Source of the DNA: [Leptolyngbya] sp. PCC 7376
GTDB lineage: Bacteria; Cyanobacteriota; Cyanobacteriia; Cyanobacteriales; MRBY01
Direction of reading: 5' to 3'
DNA: 64,000 nt
Assembly (NCBI RefSeq): GCF_000316605.1
Contig: NC_019683.1
Span: 186,001-250,000 of the forward strand
Shown here: piece by piece, positions 28,158-36,704 of the stretch
How the letters are laid out: every line of letters begins with the position of its first letter
How positions within the stretch are numbered: the stretch's first letter is position 1
Made by a program: the position numbers and the translations under genes
Notes under the pieces: generated by a model
Told to the model about the DNA's origin: nothing
The model's input: the letters and a program-made list of their open reading frames with translations, nothing else
The model's database searches: none

Positions 28158-28517
28158 ATGACAATTCACTGTCCCCAATGTAATGCTCAAGACATCATCA
28201 AAAGTGGATTCGCTAAAAATCGTCAACGATTTAAGTGTAAGCAGTGCAATTATCAATTTACAAGCTTTTCTAAAGAGCGGGGCAAGCCTCTCTGGATGAA
28301 ATTAGAAGCTGTATTGATGTATATGAGTGGTATGTCAATGAATGCGACAGCCAAGATTCTCGGTGTATCAGCTCAATCAGTGCTCAATTGGGTAAGAGAT
28401 TTCGGTGAAGCCAATTATGAAAAGCCCACTCCTGAGTCTGCTGTCGTGGTGGAGCTAGATGAGCTATGGCATTTTATCCAAGAGAAAAAACAAACTTTGG
28501 GTCTGGAAAGCATATGA
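28158..28517 (+). CDS. IS1-family transposase, N-terminal part (InsA-like, frame 1)
   Basis: Begins at ATG 28158, formed partly by the TA of the IS630 insertion. It has a CxxC...CxxC zinc ribbon (HCPQCNAQD, FKCKQCNYQ) and a helix-turn-helix (MNATAKILGVSAQSVLNWVRD in part), then the first catalytic Asp in VVVELDELWHF. After a run of six A at about 28481-28486 this frame leaves the family consensus and stops. The continuation is in another frame. With IS630 inserted upstream, normal expression is doubtful. Confidence 0.75.
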   Translation: MTIHCPQCNAQDIIKSGFAKNRQRFKCKQCNYQFTSFSKERGKPLWMKLEAVLMYMSGMSMNATAKILGVSAQSVLNWVRDFGEANYEKPTPESAVVVELDELWHFIQEKKQTLGLESI

Positions 28518-28881
28518 CCGTAATACTGGGCGACTCATTGACTGGGAATTGGGAAGTCGTGATAGTCGAACTTTAGGTCATTTACTAGAGCGGTTCTCGC
28601 AATGGCAAATCACTGTCTATTGCACCGATAATTGGAAACCCTATCAACAGCTATTAGAGAATCACCCAGATGCTTTTCATGTCATTAGCAAGAAAGAGAC
28701 AATAGCAATTGAGAGAAACAACTCAGACAATCGCCATTGGTTTGCTTGGTTTCATCGCAGGACGAAGGTCGTCTCTAAATCAAAACACATGGTGGACTTG
28801 AGCATGGCATTGTTTGCGAAATTTAGAGTGAATGGAAGTATTGAGCTACTGCGCAATTGGCGTTTAACATTACTCTCTTGA
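28459..28881 (+). pseudogene. IS1-family transposase, C-terminal catalytic part (frame 2)
   Basis: Real family similarity starts at KKNKLWVWKAYDRNTG and runs to the end: CTDNWKPYQQLL contains the second Asp and ERNNSDNRHWFAWFHRRTK the Glu and following basic residues. The join to the first frame needs +1 or -2 at the A6 run, which is not the -1 shift described for IS1 itself, so a simple indel is likelier. The stop codon lies inside the right inverted repeat. Confidence 0.7.
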
Positions 28882-28888
28882 AACTCTC

Positions 28889-28896
28889 GGATTAGG
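28889..28896. repeat. Right 8-bp target-site duplication of the IS1-family element
   Basis: Second copy of GGATTAGG. It contains the complement of the TAA stop of the neighbouring minus-strand gene (28892-28894), so that gene keeps its original stop. Confidence 0.85.
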
Positions 28897-29320
28897 CGAT
28901 CGCCACGATGACTTGTTCAGGGAGAATATCCTGTTTGAGCTGTACATCACTGGAGCCTGCCACAATGATTTGTTCTGCACCTTCTGCAACCAAACGATGG
29001 AGATAGGGTTCGACAGTAGGCTGCTCATTAACAGGCAGAATGTTGAGTTCGAGATCGATAAGTTTGCGTTGAACTCGGTCGAGAACATCATCCGCCAAAC
29101 CGCGATAACCTTCGAGCATAGAATTCTGGAGACTGCGAATTGATGCAGCGCTGAGCCAGCCATTTTCGCCAAGGTTATTCATCATCCGGCACACTGATTT
29201 TTCGCTAATAAAAAAGACCACATTTAAAGGGACACTGGCTTCTTTGGCGATCGCCTCAGCTTTATACATCGCGCCATCGTAGGCATAGGGATTGAGAATG
29301 ACGAGATAAATCTTTTTCAT
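28892..29320 (-). CDS. Small UspA-like protein paired with an SLC13 transporter
   Basis: From the ATG at 29320 the product has 142 residues. It opens with a beta strand and a helix (KKIYLVILNPYAYDGAMYKA), has a middle alpha-helical part and ends with AEQIIVAGSSDVQ, a layout like the Rossmann-type universal stress domain, but without a clear ATP-binding GxxGxxxGS motif. The start follows the transporter stop by five bases, so the pair is co-transcribed. A regulatory partner of the transporter is a reasonable guess. IS1 lies directly behind its stop codon. Confidence 0.7.
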   Translation of the reverse strand: MKKIYLVILNPYAYDGAMYKAEAIAKEASVPLNVVFFISEKSVCRMMNNLGENGWLSAASIRSLQNSMLEGYRGLADDVLDRVQRKLIDLELNILPVNEQPTVEPYLHRLVAEGAEQIIVAGSSDVQLKQDILPEQVIVAIA

Positions 29321-29325
29321 GAGTG

Positions 29326-30744
29326 TTACACCTGAAGTCCAAAGAGCGGCCAATATAGTTGCGCGAGGGCAAGTAACCCAATAAAGCCCAGTATTTTAAG
29401 AAAGAAACCCCGTTGCAGTGCATGGGACGGTGGAACGTAGCCGCTACCAATGATGATCGCCATCGCAGGTGTACTGACTGGCATCATAAAGGCTAATCCT
29501 GAGGCAATGGTCACACCCATAGTTATAGCGCGGGGGTCGATGCCATGTTCGGCAGCAAAGGCGATCGCCAAGGGCATTACCATCGCGACGGTGGCAGCAT
29601 TGCTCATCCCTTCAGTGAAGACCACCACCACCAGTGCCACAGCAATAAATACAAGCCAACCGGAGTCAATCCAACCCAATAATGCTTGGGCTAAGGCAGT
29701 AGAAGTTTCGGTTTCTTTGAGTACTGCACTAAGGGCGATCGCCGAGCCATACATCACAAAAATTCCCCAGTTCACATCTTCTTCCACTTCCTGCCAATCA
29801 GCGATCTGGAAAATAAATAATAGTGACACCCCGAGAAACGCGACAGTATCAAGTCCCCAAACTTCGCCTCGCACAATCCATAAAACAATAGTCAACAGCG
29901 TAATCACAGCCGTCCCAATTTCTCGCCGGGAAATCTTACCCAGACGTTTTGTCCGTCCTTGCAGCAACATTTTTGCTCGGATCATCGACACCGCTGTCCC
30001 TCGCCCAATATTCCGGATGAGTAAATAAGCCAGTGCCAATAAAATGATCGCCAAGGGTAATGACCACAACGTCCATTCAATAAAACTAATGCCTTGACCT
30101 GTACTCTCTCGCAATAGTCCTAAGGCCAATGCCGCCCTTGCACCACCCAGCAAACTGGGAATGCCGCCAATCCCTGCCCCCCAGCCCAAGGCTAAAAATG
30201 CCGATTTGCCGAATCGTCCACCGGGTTTCGCACCTGCCGATTGCACGACTTCTAGCACCACTGGAAATAGCATTGCTGCCACCGCATGGGAGCTAAGAAA
30301 GAACGACATTACCGCCGACAAAATCAGTACCGATAAAATTAAACCCCGCTGTGTCCCCCCAAATTTCGAGACAACGGTGAGGGCTAATCTCGTGCTCAAT
30401 CCTGACCTTCGGATCGGGCTCGTCAGAATAAATACGCCCAAAATAAAAAAGACTGAACGATTCCCAAAATAGGCGTAGGTTTGCTCGGGGGGAAGGACAC
30501 CAGTAAAAGGAATCAGGAAGAGCACGAGCAAACCCGTTACCGCCACAGGTAAAGCGCTGGTACTCCACAGAAAAGCGGTCACGCCAAAAATTGCGAGGGA
30601 TTTTTGGGCAGCTTCGCTAAACCCGTTAAGAGGTAAAGCCAGTATCACAAAATAAATTATCGTGGCGACAATACACCACACCCAACGGTATTGGGGACGA
30701 CGAATTTTCTTGAGCCACTGTTGCGATCGCCTGACAAGGTTCAT
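29326..30744 (-). CDS. SLC13/DASS-family anion:sodium symporter
   Basis: The 472-residue membrane protein has about 11-12 hydrophobic segments. SSHAVAAMLFPVVLEV and EGMSNAATVAMVMPLAIAFA occupy the positions of the two SNT-type sodium-site motifs of the divalent anion symporter family, and FMMPVSTPAMAII follows. Substrates in the family are sulfate, phosphate or C4-dicarboxylates; the sequence alone does not decide. No TrkA-C domain is present, unlike many longer cyanobacterial members. A small UspA-like gene follows by five bases. Confidence 0.85.
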   Translation of the reverse strand: MNLVRRSQQWLKKIRRPQYRWVWCIVATIIYFVILALPLNGFSEAAQKSLAIFGVTAFLWSTSALPVAVTGLLVLFLIPFTGVLPPEQTYAYFGNRSVFFILGVFILTSPIRRSGLSTRLALTVVSKFGGTQRGLILSVLILSAVMSFFLSSHAVAAMLFPVVLEVVQSAGAKPGGRFGKSAFLALGWGAGIGGIPSLLGGARAALALGLLRESTGQGISFIEWTLWSLPLAIILLALAYLLIRNIGRGTAVSMIRAKMLLQGRTKRLGKISRREIGTAVITLLTIVLWIVRGEVWGLDTVAFLGVSLLFIFQIADWQEVEEDVNWGIFVMYGSAIALSAVLKETETSTALAQALLGWIDSGWLVFIAVALVVVVFTEGMSNAATVAMVMPLAIAFAAEHGIDPRAITMGVTIASGLAFMMPVSTPAMAIIIGSGYVPPSHALQRGFFLKILGFIGLLALAQLYWPLFGLQV

Positions 30745-30901
30745 AGAAATCTGGAGGGGAAATACCTAAACAAGAATGATACTGTTTCCGGCTCGCTGCA
30801 TCTTGATTCCGTTGGAAACTGATAACTAGCTTTAATTCTCTGACTCTGGGCTAAAATCACGGTGATGGCGCAGTACTGTTCATTTATCGGCTTTATTCAC
30901 T

Positions 30902-31435
30902 ATGCAGTCTCCATTAAAGACCGATTCGTTAAGGGAGTTTTTGGCAAGACCCAATATTGAGGAATCGCCGGCATGGGAATTTATCGGGGGAGTCGCAACA
31001 CAAAAACCAATGCCCACTCTTTTTCATTCAAGGCTTCAACGGAATTTAGTGAATGCGATTAATCAACAAACGACGGAATATGAAGCAATTCAAGAGTTGC
31101 GTTGTCTTGTTCCGCCATTGTCGCCTGTGCCGGATATCTCAGTGGTCAAGCAAGAACGTCTTGAGCAAGATGGGGCTTTAGATGGTGCGCCGGAATGGTT
31201 AATTGAAATTCGTTCGCCTGCTCAAAGTACTCTCGATTTACAAAATAAGATTTTGCATTGTTTGGGACAGGAAACAGAATTGGCGTGGTTGATTGATATT
31301 CAGCGGGAACGGGTTTGGATTTGGGAAAATGATGAGCTACCGATTATTTACGCAGGGGATAGTCTTTTACCCACTTTGGGAAATGTGGCGGGTTTAACCG
31401 TGGATAAAGTGATGGCCATGACTAAACAGCGATAA
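30902..31435 (+). CDS. Uma2-family (DUF820) putative nuclease
   Basis: The 177-residue protein has the PD-(D/E)xK-like core of Uma2 proteins: VPDISVVKQE carries the Asp and EWLIEIRSPAQST carries the Glu-x-(R/K) pair. These proteins are greatly expanded in cyanobacteria and have no settled function. It is monocistronic and in opposite orientation to the SLC13 gene. A paralogue of a different subgroup is at 45032-45631. Confidence 0.85.
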   Translation: MQSPLKTDSLREFLARPNIEESPAWEFIGGVATQKPMPTLFHSRLQRNLVNAINQQTTEYEAIQELRCLVPPLSPVPDISVVKQERLEQDGALDGAPEWLIEIRSPAQSTLDLQNKILHCLGQETELAWLIDIQRERVWIWENDELPIIYAGDSLLPTLGNVAGLTVDKVMAMTKQR

Positions 31436-31522
31436 GTTTACATCCTTCCTTGAGGAAAGTGCCGAAAGCGGAAGGGGTTTAGTCGGTCGCGCAACTCATG
31501 AAAAACCCACTCATAACTCTTC

Positions 31523-33955
31523 TTAAATCTCTGGGGGTGGCATCTTCTCAATCTCAGACATCGGTAAAAACATCGTATTTTCTATCCACTCCCGCACATC
31601 CCGACGGATATAGGCGGACTGCAAACATTCCAACAAAAAGCGGTTAACATACCAATATTTTGTCAAAGTCTTTTTTTTATTGTCTGTCCACTGCCAATCA
31701 TGACCAATATTTCTATATATAACTAATATTTCCTGTAGTTGTTGTGTCCAAGAATAACCATTTTGATACCACCAGCTCGCAGATTGTTTTAAATCCTCAT
31801 TAAATGGCAGTTGGTTGCGGAGTAATGTAATTGTTTTTATATAATTTGAATCTTTTTCTCTCGTCTTTTCTATGATTTGTGAAAGAAAATAATACAGATT
31901 AGGAAACAGTGAGTATGTGATAGATTGAGATGATGATATAGGCAAATAAAAATGCATAGACGCTGTTATATCTTGTGCAAGAAATAGACAGTAAATAAGT
32001 TTTAAGTCAAAAGAAAAAGTATACGAATCTAGTAGCAAACTATGTTTCTCAAAGAAACGATAAGTAGAGCGAAAAGTAGATGAGGAAAGAAATAGATAAA
32101 ACGCCCTGAAAATAGGTTCAGGCTTATTGAGTGAAAAGTCAGTCTTGATATTAATACTCAATGACTTTAATACCTGAGAGGAGTAACTTTGACCAATTGA
32201 CTTTCCTTTTTGATGAAGCCACTGGAGAAATTTCTGACAATCTTCATCATGAACTAATTTCCTATCCCAGAGACATTTAAGAGTAACTGCCAAATAGGAT
32301 GTGAAATCTACATCATTCATTTCTCCAAAAACGAGCAGGATTACATCCCGCCACCGTTTTTTCCCAAAGTTATCTTGAATGAGATGATGAGATTTTGGTT
32401 TATTGGCCAAATATTGTGCGGTGAGATATTCCTGAAATGTCAAATGGGAAAATGAATAAATCCCCTTGGCTCGCTCTACCAAAAGGCCATGCTGTGCCTC
32501 AATTGCTTTGAGAACCATTTCACTATCCAATCTAAGCGCTTCCGGATCATCCTTTGCATCCGGCAAATTCTGAATAAACTCCAGAATCAAACTTTCGGCA
32601 CGACTTTGCTTGAAGAAATATTCTCCTTTCTCAAACGTCTTAAAAGCAATTTCACTGAGCATTTGCTCCCGTCGCTTTACCGTCAGATTTTTATAGATTT
32701 CATCCCGTTGAATTGCCCTTTTTCCATCCCATTTTTTCAGCAGAATATCCAAGCCATCTTTATAAAGTTCTGCTCGATTTTGCGGGAACTGGAAATTCTC
32801 CTCAAACACTAAACAAAGCAACGTCAAAAGTAATGGGCTTGATGCTAGCTCTTGAATTGTTTTTTGTTTTTTCAGCGCACTCAGAAATTCGTCGACTTTT
32901 TTCTCTTCACCCTTGCACCGAAACCAATTATTTACAAAGCAAGAAATCTGTTCCCAATTAAAGTCCGCAACTTCAACCTCTGTAAAGCCCCCTTGAAAGG
33001 TGTATTCCTTTGCCGCAATCCGACAAGTTATGGCAAAAAAGTTATCTCGCCAAATATCCGCAAACTTTTGAAGGCCTTGAATCACACGCTGACTATCTTC
33101 CTGCCGTACCTCATCCAGCCCATCCAGCAAGATCATCGCCCGCCCGCCGACAACGATTTGTCTTAGTCGTTCTGAATCAACGCCATGAATTACCGCCTGA
33201 GATTGCAGATAGGTAAATAAATTTGGTTGATCCTCCTCCTCCGCAAAATTCTTTAGCGTCACAAAAAATGGCACAAGTTCCGGAAACAATTCACCCTGAG
33301 TACAACTCATCGCCAAGTGCTTGAGAAAAGTCGTTTTCCCCGCACCGGGCTTTCCCCAGATCATCAACTTGCGATGCTTTCTAACGACCTCTAGACCTGC
33401 GACCCGCTCCTTCGCAATTTCCCCAAAACTAAACCGCTCAAAATTCTCTAGATCTAGCCCCACCATCTCTTGAATTTGCGCAAGACCTTTGCGACTGGTT
33501 GCGGATATCTTCGCAAGGATATTTACGTCGGTATAGATTTCGCCTAGCTCGACGGGTTGCGCCATATCCAGCACCCGCATTGTTCCGCACCGCTGAACGA
33601 TATCCGGTTTAACTTGCCGTCGTACTCGCTCCACAAAATCGTCAATCCCTCGATCCAAAATCGGATCATCTGAATCTCTCCCTTGCCGCTGCCGATAAAT
33701 TTCCAGCAATGCACTATGAAGCCGCCGCTTTTTATTCGAGCCTTTCCCATCAATCTCAAAAGCCTTATAAACTCCTGTGAGCCTTGTCCGAAACGCATTT
33801 GGCGAAATAAATAAATCATTAGCAATATCATCAGGCGCACGATTGGCATTCTGATACAGCGAAACAAAAACAGCCCTTTGTTCCTCTGTGAGATATTTTT
33901 CTGTAGCGACTTGCTCTAAAAAATCTTTTGGGAAAGGCTGCATCGTCTCAATCAT
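31523..33955 (-). CDS. NACHT-domain STAND NTPase with N-terminal helix-turn-helix
   Basis: The 810-residue protein starts with a predicted HTH-like region (about 20-70, DDIANDLFISPNAFRTRLTG) and a linker, then a NACHT NTPase: P-loop GKPGAGKTT at 201-209, Walker B ILLDGLDEV at 275-283, and winged-helix parts with SPLLLTLLCLVFE and FSHLTFQEYLTAQYLA. The C-terminal ~300 residues are helical, without recognisable repeats. Bacterial NACHT proteins include phage-defence sensors; this one could be a defence or signalling switch. No defence partner gene is adjacent, so the role is inference. Confidence 0.85.
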   Translation of the reverse strand: MIETMQPFPKDFLEQVATEKYLTEEQRAVFVSLYQNANRAPDDIANDLFISPNAFRTRLTGVYKAFEIDGKGSNKKRRLHSALLEIYRQRQGRDSDDPILDRGIDDFVERVRRQVKPDIVQRCGTMRVLDMAQPVELGEIYTDVNILAKISATSRKGLAQIQEMVGLDLENFERFSFGEIAKERVAGLEVVRKHRKLMIWGKPGAGKTTFLKHLAMSCTQGELFPELVPFFVTLKNFAEEEDQPNLFTYLQSQAVIHGVDSERLRQIVVGGRAMILLDGLDEVRQEDSQRVIQGLQKFADIWRDNFFAITCRIAAKEYTFQGGFTEVEVADFNWEQISCFVNNWFRCKGEEKKVDEFLSALKKQKTIQELASSPLLLTLLCLVFEENFQFPQNRAELYKDGLDILLKKWDGKRAIQRDEIYKNLTVKRREQMLSEIAFKTFEKGEYFFKQSRAESLILEFIQNLPDAKDDPEALRLDSEMVLKAIEAQHGLLVERAKGIYSFSHLTFQEYLTAQYLANKPKSHHLIQDNFGKKRWRDVILLVFGEMNDVDFTSYLAVTLKCLWDRKLVHDEDCQKFLQWLHQKGKSIGQSYSSQVLKSLSINIKTDFSLNKPEPIFRAFYLFLSSSTFRSTYRFFEKHSLLLDSYTFSFDLKLIYCLFLAQDITASMHFYLPISSSQSITYSLFPNLYYFLSQIIEKTREKDSNYIKTITLLRNQLPFNEDLKQSASWWYQNGYSWTQQLQEILVIYRNIGHDWQWTDNKKKTLTKYWYVNRFLLECLQSAYIRRDVREWIENTMFLPMSEIEKMPPPEI

Positions 33956-33969
33956 GCTCCAAACTCATG

Positions 33970-34062
33970 TTCCCTTCTTGGGAAGGGTTAGGGGTGGGTT
34001 CTCTGTGGATTGCGAAACCTACCGAAACCCCCTCCGCCTTCAGCACCTTCCCCAAGGGAGAA
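33970..34062. repeat. Imperfect inverted repeat upstream of the NACHT gene
   Basis: CCCTTCTTGGGAAGGG at 33972-33987 is itself a small palindrome, and the flanking G-rich stretch (to about 34000) is roughly complementary to the C-rich stretch at 34026-34060 ending CCTTCCCCAAGGGAG. It resembles the GGGG/CCCC palindromic repeats dispersed in cyanobacterial genomes; only one copy is in this window. Confidence 0.4.
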
Positions 34063-34083
34063 AATTACGGCAGATGTTCTCAT

Positions 34084-34117
34084 GTTAGCCAATGTTAGCA
34101 AGTTAGTCTGTGTTAGC
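34084..34117. repeat. Four spaced GTTAGC hexamers
   Basis: GTTAGC starts at 34084, 34094 and 34112, and GTTAGT at 34102, giving spacings of 10, 8 and 10 bp. Near-helical spacing suggests a protein-binding array in the region between the NACHT gene and a small ORF, though it could be chance. Confidence 0.45.
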
Positions 34118-34189
34118 GAATTGTTTGGGATTTCACTCTTTTTCCAGCCGAAATATCTTGGGATTGTTCACTTAAACAGAGCAATTCAC

Positions 34190-34372
34190 ATGAATATTAA
34201 TTTCGTTGGTTTATTCTTTCTATTCCTTGCAGTTAAAGCATCCGACGCATTCTGGGAGATCGTCTTTGCCCAAATGTGGGAATGGCTTTTCGCGCAGATC
34301 GATTGGCAGGCCCTCACTCACAAAATCAAGCTCAATTTGTTGGTGCTGTATCTCGATTGGCTCTTGCGCTAA
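34190..34372 (+). CDS. Possible small membrane protein of 60 residues
   Basis: An ATG at 34190 opens a 60-residue frame starting MNINFVGLFFLFLAVKASDA with one hydrophobic N-terminal segment and a Trp-rich amphipathic middle. I know no homologue and no strong ribosome-binding site is visible. It lies in the gap between the NACHT gene and the LysR gene. Confidence 0.3.
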   Translation: MNINFVGLFFLFLAVKASDAFWEIVFAQMWEWLFAQIDWQALTHKIKLNLLVLYLDWLLR

Positions 34373-34414
34373 ATGTTGTCAGCTTAAATCTCTGACTTCC
34401 GAAAAGTTAGGGAT

Positions 34415-35296
34415 CTAAACCTCCTCCGAAAACTGTTCCCGCAGAAATTCAGTAAATAGTTTGACCTTGGTGGAGAGATGACGATTGATGGGATATAACA
34501 CCGACACTGTCAAAACCTTCTGGCAATAATCCGGCAACACCCTTTCCAATGCACCAGATTGCAAATAGCTATCCACGATGAAACAGGGCAACAACGCAAT
34601 GCCTAAACCTTTTGTCGCGGCGATCGCCAAAGCTTCTCCATTATTTGCGCAAAAGGAACCTGATACTGTGACTGATTCTTCACCGATTTGCCACTGGGAT
34701 TTAGATTTTTGGTAGCCATAGAGTAGGCAGTTCTGTTCCTTTAAATCTGCGGGAGTTTTGATGGTGGGCGATCGCCGTAAATATTCCGGTGAGGCCACAA
34801 GCAATAATTGTGTCTGGAATAACTCATGGCTAATTAAACTCGCACTTTCTGTCGGTTCCGCCACCCGGATGAGCAAATCAAATCCTTCGGCGATCGCATC
34901 CACAAATCGATCTTCTAGGGTCAATTGCACTTGTAGCTGGGGATATTGCTGCATAAAGTCGGCAAGCAAGGGCGCAAAACACATTGTCCCAAAGGTCATC
35001 GGCGCATTTACCCGCAACAATCCTTGGGGTTCACCATGCGATCGCGAGACAGATAATTCCGCTTCTTCGATATCCGCGAGAATTTGCAAACACTTTTCGT
35101 AAAACGCTAATCCCGTTGGCGTAGGAGTGACTTGGCGAGTCGTGCGGTGAAGTAATTGCGCTTTCAAACTATTTTCGAGAGCCACCACCATTTTGTTGAC
35201 CGCCGATCGCCCCATCAACATTTTCCGAGCCGCCGCCGCAAAACTTCCTTCTTCCACCACCCGCACAAACGCAGACATACTTTCGAGCTTGTCCAT
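34415..35296 (-). CDS. LysR-family transcriptional regulator
   Basis: The 293-residue protein has the N-terminal LysR winged helix (MSAFVRVVEEGSFAAAARKM, then RSAVNKMVVALE) and a C-terminal periplasmic-binding-protein-like effector domain. It is of the AaeR/PtxR-like group that ends HRTTRQVTPTPTG before the linker helix. It is transcribed away from the pirin gene with 155 bp between, the usual layout for a LysR regulator and its target. Confidence 0.88.
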   Translation of the reverse strand: MDKLESMSAFVRVVEEGSFAAAARKMLMGRSAVNKMVVALENSLKAQLLHRTTRQVTPTPTGLAFYEKCLQILADIEEAELSVSRSHGEPQGLLRVNAPMTFGTMCFAPLLADFMQQYPQLQVQLTLEDRFVDAIAEGFDLLIRVAEPTESASLISHELFQTQLLLVASPEYLRRSPTIKTPADLKEQNCLLYGYQKSKSQWQIGEESVTVSGSFCANNGEALAIAATKGLGIALLPCFIVDSYLQSGALERVLPDYCQKVLTVSVLYPINRHLSTKVKLFTEFLREQFSEEV

Positions 35297-35451
35297 TTCT
35301 TCCTCCTAATTAGGCGATCGCTCCACAAACTCATTGTATCTTTTCAAGAAACAATCTGAATCAAAATTGCTGTATTGTCTTTTTTAGGGATTCAAAATAG
35401 AATGAATTCAACGACAAAAAACCTCGATTCCCAAGTTTTCAGGAGGTCAAA

Positions 35452-36153
35452 ATGATTACAGTACGTCCATCCGAAGAGCGCGGCAGAGGCAAATTTGACT
35501 GGCTCGATAGCTACTTTAGTTTTTCGTTTTCCCAGTACTACGACCCTGCCCACATGAACTTCTCAAATCTACGGGTTATCAACGAGGACTACATTGCCCC
35601 AGCCCAAGGTTTTGGTACTCACGGTCACAGCGATATGGAAATTGTGACCTATGTCCTCGAAGGAGAACTGGAGCACAAAGACAGCATTGGCAACGGTTCG
35701 ATCATGCGTCCCGGCGATGTCCAACGGATGAGTGCAGGACGGGGGATTCGTCATAGCGAATTTAATCCTTCTCCCCAAAACCCAGTGCATCTTTTGCAAA
35801 TTTGGATTACGCCTGACCAAACTGGCATCGACCCGAGCTATGAGCAAAAGTTCTTTAGTCCTGAAGAAAAGCAAGGCAAATTGCGTCTAGTAGCTTCTCC
35901 CGATGGACGAAATGGCTCTGTCAAAATTCACCAAAATGCATTTATGTATGCGTCTATTTTGGCGGCAGGTGAAACCGTTACCCACGAAACTGAGGGCGAT
36001 CGCCGCGCATGGATTCAGATCACCAAAGGTTCTCTCACCCTTAATGGCGAAACTCTAAAAGCTGGCGATGGTGCAGGTATCGAAACCGAAAAAACGCTCA
36101 CCCTGATTGGTCAAGATACAGAAGCTGAATTCATTCTCTTTGACCTTCCCTAA
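35452..36153 (+). CDS. Pirin-family bicupin protein
   Basis: This 233-residue bicupin has the pirin motifs [20 protein letters not shown] (metal-binding His, His and Glu) and [11 protein letters not shown] in the N-terminal cupin, and a degenerate C-terminal cupin with no metal ligands. Some bacterial pirins are quercetin dioxygenases; others act in redox responses. A strong AGGAGG site precedes the ATG. The divergent LysR gene is its probable regulator. Confidence 0.88.
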   Translation: MITVRPSEERGRGKFDWLDSYFSFSFSQYYDPAHMNFSNLRVINEDYIAPAQGFGTHGHSDMEIVTYVLEGELEHKDSIGNGSIMRPGDVQRMSAGRGIRHSEFNPSPQNPVHLLQIWITPDQTGIDPSYEQKFFSPEEKQGKLRLVASPDGRNGSVKIHQNAFMYASILAAGETVTHETEGDRRAWIQITKGSLTLNGETLKAGDGAGIETEKTLTLIGQDTEAEFILFDLP

Positions 36154-36319
36154 CGTTCGTAATTTCTAAAACTCCTGGGGCGATCGCCACGCAGGACTAA
36201 AGTTGCGTCACACAATCAATATCATTGTTTGAAATCAGCAATACTTTGTAGTCTTTGCCTGGTTGAATTTGCCCCAGTAAAACACACTTGATCGCTTTAA
36301 ATTCATTTGAGGAAAAACC

Positions 36320-36556
36320 ATGTCTATCCCCAAAATTGCAGACACAAAACCAATGGTTATGGAGCTGGAAGCCGGAAATTATTTCTGGTGTACTTGCGGC
36401 AACTCTGCCAATCAACCCTTCTGCGATGGTGGTCACAAAGGCACCGATTTTGTACCCCAAAAGTTCACTCTAGAGGAAAAACAAAAAGTTGCCATGTGTC
36501 TTTGTAAGCATTCTCAGAATCCACCTTTCTGTGATGGTGCCCATGCCAAACTATAA
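36320..36556 (+). CDS. Tandem CDGSH iron-sulfur domain protein
   Basis: A 78-residue protein made almost entirely of two CDGSH-type iron-sulfur motifs: CTCGNSANQPFCDGGH (about 24-39) and CLCKHSQNPPFCDGAH (about 60-75). Each gives the 3-Cys-1-His ligand set for a labile [2Fe-2S] cluster, as in mitoNEET-type and MiNT-type proteins. No membrane segment is present, so it is soluble. Role is probably redox sensing or cluster transfer, inferred from family. It is followed by a perfect terminator. Confidence 0.9.
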   Translation: MSIPKIADTKPMVMELEAGNYFWCTCGNSANQPFCDGGHKGTDFVPQKFTLEEKQKVAMCLCKHSQNPPFCDGAHAKL

Positions 36557-36589
36557 AACAGATTAAAGCATCGATTTCCCTAAGCAAAC

Positions 36590-36624
36590 ACTCCCTAAAA
36601 AATAATGTTTTTTAGGGAGTTTTC
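36590..36624 (+). terminator. Intrinsic terminator after the CDGSH gene
   Basis: ACTCCCTAAAAAA (36590-36602) and TTTTTTAGGGAGT (36608-36620) form a perfect 13-bp stem with a five-base loop, followed by TTTT on the plus strand. On the minus strand A-to-T symmetry is also good, so it may serve the convergent cyclase gene as well. Confidence 0.85.
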
Positions 36625-36704
36625 TGACCTTATGAAAAACCATCTGATGGAGAGGTGACAAATATCTTTTTGAGGTGGAGGCGATCGCCTAAATATCCTC
36701 TAAT

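Larger units (their letters stand above)
27054..28888 (+). mobile_element. IS1-family insertion sequence, interrupted by an IS630-family element
   Basis: The ends are inverted repeats: GAGAGCTTCAAGTAAGTAAT... at 27054-27077 and its complement at 28865-28888 match at 20 of 24 positions. GGATTAGG is duplicated on both sides. Removing the nested IS630 (with one TA) leaves about 754 bp, close to the usual IS1 size. The transposase reads on the plus strand and its stop lies in the right repeat. The element sits immediately after the stop codon of the 28892-29320 gene and upstream of the DnaJ-WD40 gene. Confidence 0.85.
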
